Shown here in pieces: positions 60,792-64,000 of a DNA stretch of 64,000 bases. The notes below the pieces were generated by a model. It was not told the origin of the DNA and did no database searches. It worked only from the letters and a program-made list of their open reading frames with translations. The DNA lies in assembly GCA_030748805.1 (NCBI GenBank), contig JASMLG010000087.1, positions 1 to 64,000 on the forward strand, given 5' to 3'. The DNA is from Phycisphaerales bacterium (lineage in GTDB: Bacteria; Planctomycetota; Phycisphaerae; Phycisphaerales; SM1A02). Position 1 is the stretch's first letter; each line of letters starts with the position of its first letter. The position numbers and the translations under genes are program-made.

Positions 60792-62341
60792 CGCACAAGT
60801 CGAATAACTCCTGATCGTTCGTGTTTGGTTAAAATGAACAACCAACTTCCTATTATGAAAGTAATTCCATAACAAATTACGCTTGCAACAACACCCCTCC
60901 AGTCATAGATTTCGGTAGCAGAAAAATAATGTCCTACTAGTAAACTTGGAGATGTTGCTATTGCAACACCCAGAGGTCGATAGATAGGTCTTACTATTTC
61001 GTTTAGAGTTAGATTGACCTTTCTCGCTGTAACTTTTGGCATTATGATCATGTTCACAACTAGAAAAATAAGTGAGTAGGCAACAGCAGCACCGGTATAA
61101 TTCCACATTTCAGGTAGAAATAGGATAAAAGCTATAGATAAAACAGGGTTGAATAATCCTCCTATTAAAACATAAGGTGCATACCTTCGAATAAAACCTG
61201 CTCCATAAAACAATTTCATCCACCCATCAGAGACAGCCCTACACGCGAGACCCAAAACCATGATTTTCACAAGAATCTCTGCTTGTGGCAGTGTAAGTTC
61301 TGGGTTTTCTGTACTTCTCCCAACCCACAATCGAAGAAGTGGTTCAGCCAAAACAAATACTAAAACCATTGCTGGGAAAGCAATGAAGCTTAGCATTCTT
61401 GTACTGTGTTTGAACATCGCTTGCATAGAGGATTTGTCTTCACTAGAACTCAAGCGTGAGCTTACGGAGTCCAATCCAAACGTTAATCCAAGTGTTGCCA
61501 TGCGGATATAACTTACGAGTCGTAGCGCGAGTCCAAAAACCGCATTGCCCCATTCCCCAAAAAATGCGTTCATAATAAAATTTGCTGCTCGTTCTTGAAG
61601 ATTAATTGCTAGAACCACTCCACTGTTCCAACTAAATGTTCCTTTAACTTTTTTCATTGCTTCCGGAGTAGAGCCAGCGAAAACAGGAATCATTTGTCTG
61701 TCGTAAATTACGAAACCGATTGTAAGGGCGAGAGTTGCAACTGCGTTTACGACAAAAAGTGTAGTTCCGTAAATAAATAATCCTTTTGGGATATCGCTTT
61801 CTTTTAAAATTAAAAAGGGAATAACTGTCGCAATTAAAAATGCACTCCTCCTTACAACAGTCCAAGCGTTATGCCAGAAAAACTGTTCTCGAACAATTAG
61901 CATATTGATAGTTGGAGCAAAAAGAACAATAAGACAAGTTGCTGCACCCTCGCATCCAGTTATCCATTGTGCAGGTATTATCCATTCTTCGTTAATCCTC
62001 AAAAAGGGAAGAATTGCAATAATGATTGCAAATGCGATTGCTGTTAAGAGAGAGACGACTGCGCTAACTCGGTAAGAAGCAGCATAACTTTCTCGGAATT
62101 TTCCGTTTTCTCGTTTATGCCATGAAGCACCAAGTTCTCTGACCATTGAACTGCGCATCATGTCTTGGAGCATTCGTCCAACCCCAACCGAAGATCCTAC
62201 AAGAGTGAGAAGCCCAAACCCGTTCATTCCTACCCATTTGATTTGTAACGGGACAGTGACAACCCCCATTGCCATGGTAGCAATAAGCCGACCATAATTT
62301 GCACCAATTCGATGAAGCCCTTTTCGTTTTTCAGAGTTCAT
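60773..62341 (-). CDS. Polysaccharide flippase (Wzx/MOP superfamily)
   Basis: A 522-residue membrane protein with about 14 helices. The first segment (YGRLIATMAMGVVTVPLQIK) and the glycine-rich GFGLLTLVGSSVGVGRMLQD are typical of polysaccharide transporters that flip lipid-linked repeat units. It presumably works with the Wzy-like gene, although the two are convergent and overlap by 19 bp. Confidence 0.85.
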   Translation of the reverse strand: MNSEKRKGLHRIGANYGRLIATMAMGVVTVPLQIKWVGMNGFGLLTLVGSSVGVGRMLQDMMRSSMVRELGASWHKRENGKFRESYAASYRVSAVVSLLTAIAFAIIIAILPFLRINEEWIIPAQWITGCEGAATCLIVLFAPTINMLIVREQFFWHNAWTVVRRSAFLIATVIPFLILKESDIPKGLFIYGTTLFVVNAVATLALTIGFVIYDRQMIPVFAGSTPEAMKKVKGTFSWNSGVVLAINLQERAANFIMNAFFGEWGNAVFGLALRLVSYIRMATLGLTFGLDSVSSRLSSSEDKSSMQAMFKHSTRMLSFIAFPAMVLVFVLAEPLLRLWVGRSTENPELTLPQAEILVKIMVLGLACRAVSDGWMKLFYGAGFIRRYAPYVLIGGLFNPVLSIAFILFLPEMWNYTGAAVAYSLIFLVVNMIIMPKVTARKVNLTLNEIVRPIYRPLGVAIATSPSLLVGHYFSATEIYDWRGVVASVICYGITFIIGSWLFILTKHERSGVIRLVRQLASR

Positions 62342-62494
62342 TAATGGACCTTATAGAATAAGAAAGTGCATGGTTTGATTGGATTGAATCTATAGAATCC
62401 ATTAGTTTATATGACTATCGGAATAAGTGGTGATACGAGCATTAATACCAACAAGTTCATTTTGTTAAACTGAAACTTCTGTTATATTTCCCCC

Positions 62495-63313
62495 ATGACA
62501 GCGAAGGAATGTTCTGAAGTCACATTTTTTATGGTTGGTTGCCAACGATGCGGAACCACGTGGACAGATGCGGCTCTGAGAGAACACCCACAGGTATATC
62601 TTCCTCCCAGAAAGCAATCTTATTTCTTCGATCGAAATTATGATAAGGGGATTGATTGGTTTATGGAGAGGTTTTCTGGCGTAGAACCACATCACCTAGC
62701 GGTTGGAGAAATTTCTACTGGTTATTGTCTTCCTGATTCTGTTCCTCTCATGGCGAAGCATTTCCCAAGCGTGAAATTACTTATGGTGATGAGAAACCCA
62801 ATCGATCGAGCATATAGTAATTACCAATCAAGAAAATCAGAATGTGGTTGGAAAAGTTTTGAACAAGCGATTGGAACGGATCCTGACTTACTAGAACGAG
62901 GGCAATATGCCGATCAAATAGAAGCAATTTTTAATTATTATCCTCGAGAACAATTGATGTTACTTTTGTATGACGATTTACATTCGGATGATAGACTTTA
63001 TCTGAAGTCGGTTCTTGACTTTATTGGTGTGGACAGTGACGTGGATTCAAAACTAATAGGTCAACGTAAAAACGCGGCGATGTTCCCAACATTACGGAAG
63101 GTTTTAAACAGACTTGGACTGAAACAATTTGTTAGTTTTGTGAGCAAATCGCGGATTGGTGATTTAATTAGACGAAAAAGAAAAAATAAAGGCATGGCTT
63201 ATCAACAAGCAAATCCCAAGACAAGAGAGAAACTTGTGCAACATTTTTTGCCATACAACAATCGTCTGTCTGAAATACTTGATAGAGATTTATCACATTG
63301 GAATAGAGTTTAG
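62495..63313 (+). CDS. Sulfotransferase
   Basis: This is a PAPS-dependent sulfotransferase of 272 residues. The phosphosulfate-binding loop is GCQRCGTTWTDAAL, and LLMVMRNPIDRAYSNYQ is the 3'-phosphate-binding segment. It has the size and arrangement of carbohydrate sulfotransferases and is 3 nt from a glycosyltransferase gene, so sulfation of the exported polysaccharide is likely. Confidence 0.9.
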   Translation: MTAKECSEVTFFMVGCQRCGTTWTDAALREHPQVYLPPRKQSYFFDRNYDKGIDWFMERFSGVEPHHLAVGEISTGYCLPDSVPLMAKHFPSVKLLMVMRNPIDRAYSNYQSRKSECGWKSFEQAIGTDPDLLERGQYADQIEAIFNYYPREQLMLLLYDDLHSDDRLYLKSVLDFIGVDSDVDSKLIGQRKNAAMFPTLRKVLNRLGLKQFVSFVSKSRIGDLIRRKRKNKGMAYQQANPKTREKLVQHFLPYNNRLSEILDRDLSHWNRV

Positions 63314-63316
63314 TAG

Positions 63317-64000
63317 ATGAAAATAGGAGTTTATGTATCAGTAATTGCGGGGCAAAAGGGTTTTGAAAATAATGTTTCTGGGCATATACAGGTTCCACTG
63401 CGTGCGATTGACGAAATGAGAAAAGCGGGACACGAAGTTCATTTAATTACAAACGAGTACGGTGAAGATCGTTCATTACCGTTTTGCCTACCAAAAGATA
63501 TCAACATGCATCTGGTTACTGACTCTAGAAAACGTGGCGGCATTCTTGAGAGAAAGGGCAACCAAAATCATGGCTTAAGTTTGTTCCAATTGTTCAAGCA
63601 GATCTCAGAGATAAAACGAATTTGCAAAAATGAAAAGTTTGATGTGTTGCATTTGTTTGGATACAATCGAACAGCACATTTAGGTGCAGGACTGCGAATC
63701 CTTGGCTTGTCTGCTCCAGTTGTTGTTACAATTTTTAGCGCAAACTTCCCTGAGAAGTTCTCTTTTTTAACAAAGCGGTTGTGGAAAAGGGTAAATGCTG
63801 TCGTAACTGCTACGAAATATGCTAAAGGTAGATTAGAAGAAGAAGGGATACCAACAAAACAAGTTCGACATGGAGTAATTCGAAACCTTCTCGAAGAACA
63901 CGATGGAAGTGAAACAGAAAAACCGAGGCGTGTTTTGTTTTGGAGAGATATGACTCAAAGAAATGGAGCCGATGTTGCTCTTGCGGCATATTCTAATCTC
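63317..64000 (+). CDS. Family 4 glycosyltransferase (3' end cut by window)
   Basis: The frame starts at ATG 63317 three nt after the sulfotransferase stop and stays open through the window end (228 codons). The start MKIGVYVSVIAGQKGFENNV, the GHEVHLITNEYGE strand, FDVLHLFGYNRTAHLGAGLR and VVTATKYAKGRLEEEG match the N-terminal Rossmann domain of GT4-type transferases. The donor-binding half is missing because of the window edge. It belongs to the polysaccharide locus. Confidence 0.85.
   Translation, partial: MKIGVYVSVIAGQKGFENNVSGHIQVPLRAIDEMRKAGHEVHLITNEYGEDRSLPFCLPKDINMHLVTDSRKRGGILERKGNQNHGLSLFQLFKQISEIKRICKNEKFDVLHLFGYNRTAHLGAGLRILGLSAPVVVTIFSANFPEKFSFLTKRLWKRVNAVVTATKYAKGRLEEEGIPTKQVRHGVIRNLLEEHDGSETEKPRRVLFWRDMTQRNGADVALAAYSNL

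Overview
The window is AT-rich (roughly 40% GC by eye), gene-dense chromosomal DNA with no phage or insertion sequence. Several traits together suggest a Planctomycetota bacterium, probably of the Phycisphaerae and aquatic: secreted proteins ending in a PEP-CTERM-like tail (PAPGAIALLGLAG followed by RRRRK), a transmembrane Ser/Thr kinase beside an FHA-sigma factor fusion, secreted M14 peptidases with calcium-loop motifs, two sulfotransferases and the futalosine menaquinone enzyme MqnA. This placement is an inference; there is no 16S gene here.

Layout. 0-9.8 kb: an ABC ATPase cut by the left edge, a candidate small RNA, an addB-addA recombination operon, and a Fur-box-controlled feoA-feoB operon with a small membrane protein. 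9.8-15 kb: a minus-strand operon of two M14 peptidase paralogues (the first apparently catalytically dead) and an MFS transporter, then tRNA-Arg(CCT). 15.3-21.1 kb: divergent FHA-sigma factor and Ser/Thr kinase genes, a second candidate small RNA, and a permease fused to PTS-IIA-like and RCK_C domains. 21-34 kb: acyl-CoA metabolism (thiolase, hydroxyacyl-CoA dehydrogenase, HMG-CoA lyase), fumarase, rpsR, ygfZ, a metallophosphoesterase and a diguanylate cyclase. 34-38 kb: ftsW-murG and miaB.

38.2-44.1 kb is the most distinctive part: six tandem paralogues of an unrecognised secreted family with a C-terminal sorting signal. Most have their own promoter, long leader and terminator, and they show mosaic identity suggesting gene conversion. 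44.3-50.6 kb holds a TPR-sulfotransferase, a shortened rho, psuG, a DEAD-box helicase and alr. 50.6-51.2 kb is a repeat-rich intergenic region with a third candidate small RNA. 51.2-57.4 kb has mqnA followed directly by a large multi-HTH protein of unknown role, rpsI-rplM, a CPBP protease and mrp. 57.5-64 kb is the start of a surface polysaccharide locus (Wzy-like polymerase, flippase, sulfotransferase, glycosyltransferase cut by the right edge).

Three themes link the parts. Three intergenic loci pair a pyrimidine-only UC tract with a strong intrinsic terminator, a signature of small RNAs that could bind the purine-rich ribosome binding sites seen here. Envelope biology dominates (peptidoglycan, polysaccharide, anchored proteins, secreted peptidases). 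Genes are tightly packed, with frequent 1-8 nt same-strand overlaps and several convergent 3' overlaps. All functional calls are by reading motifs; no database search was possible.
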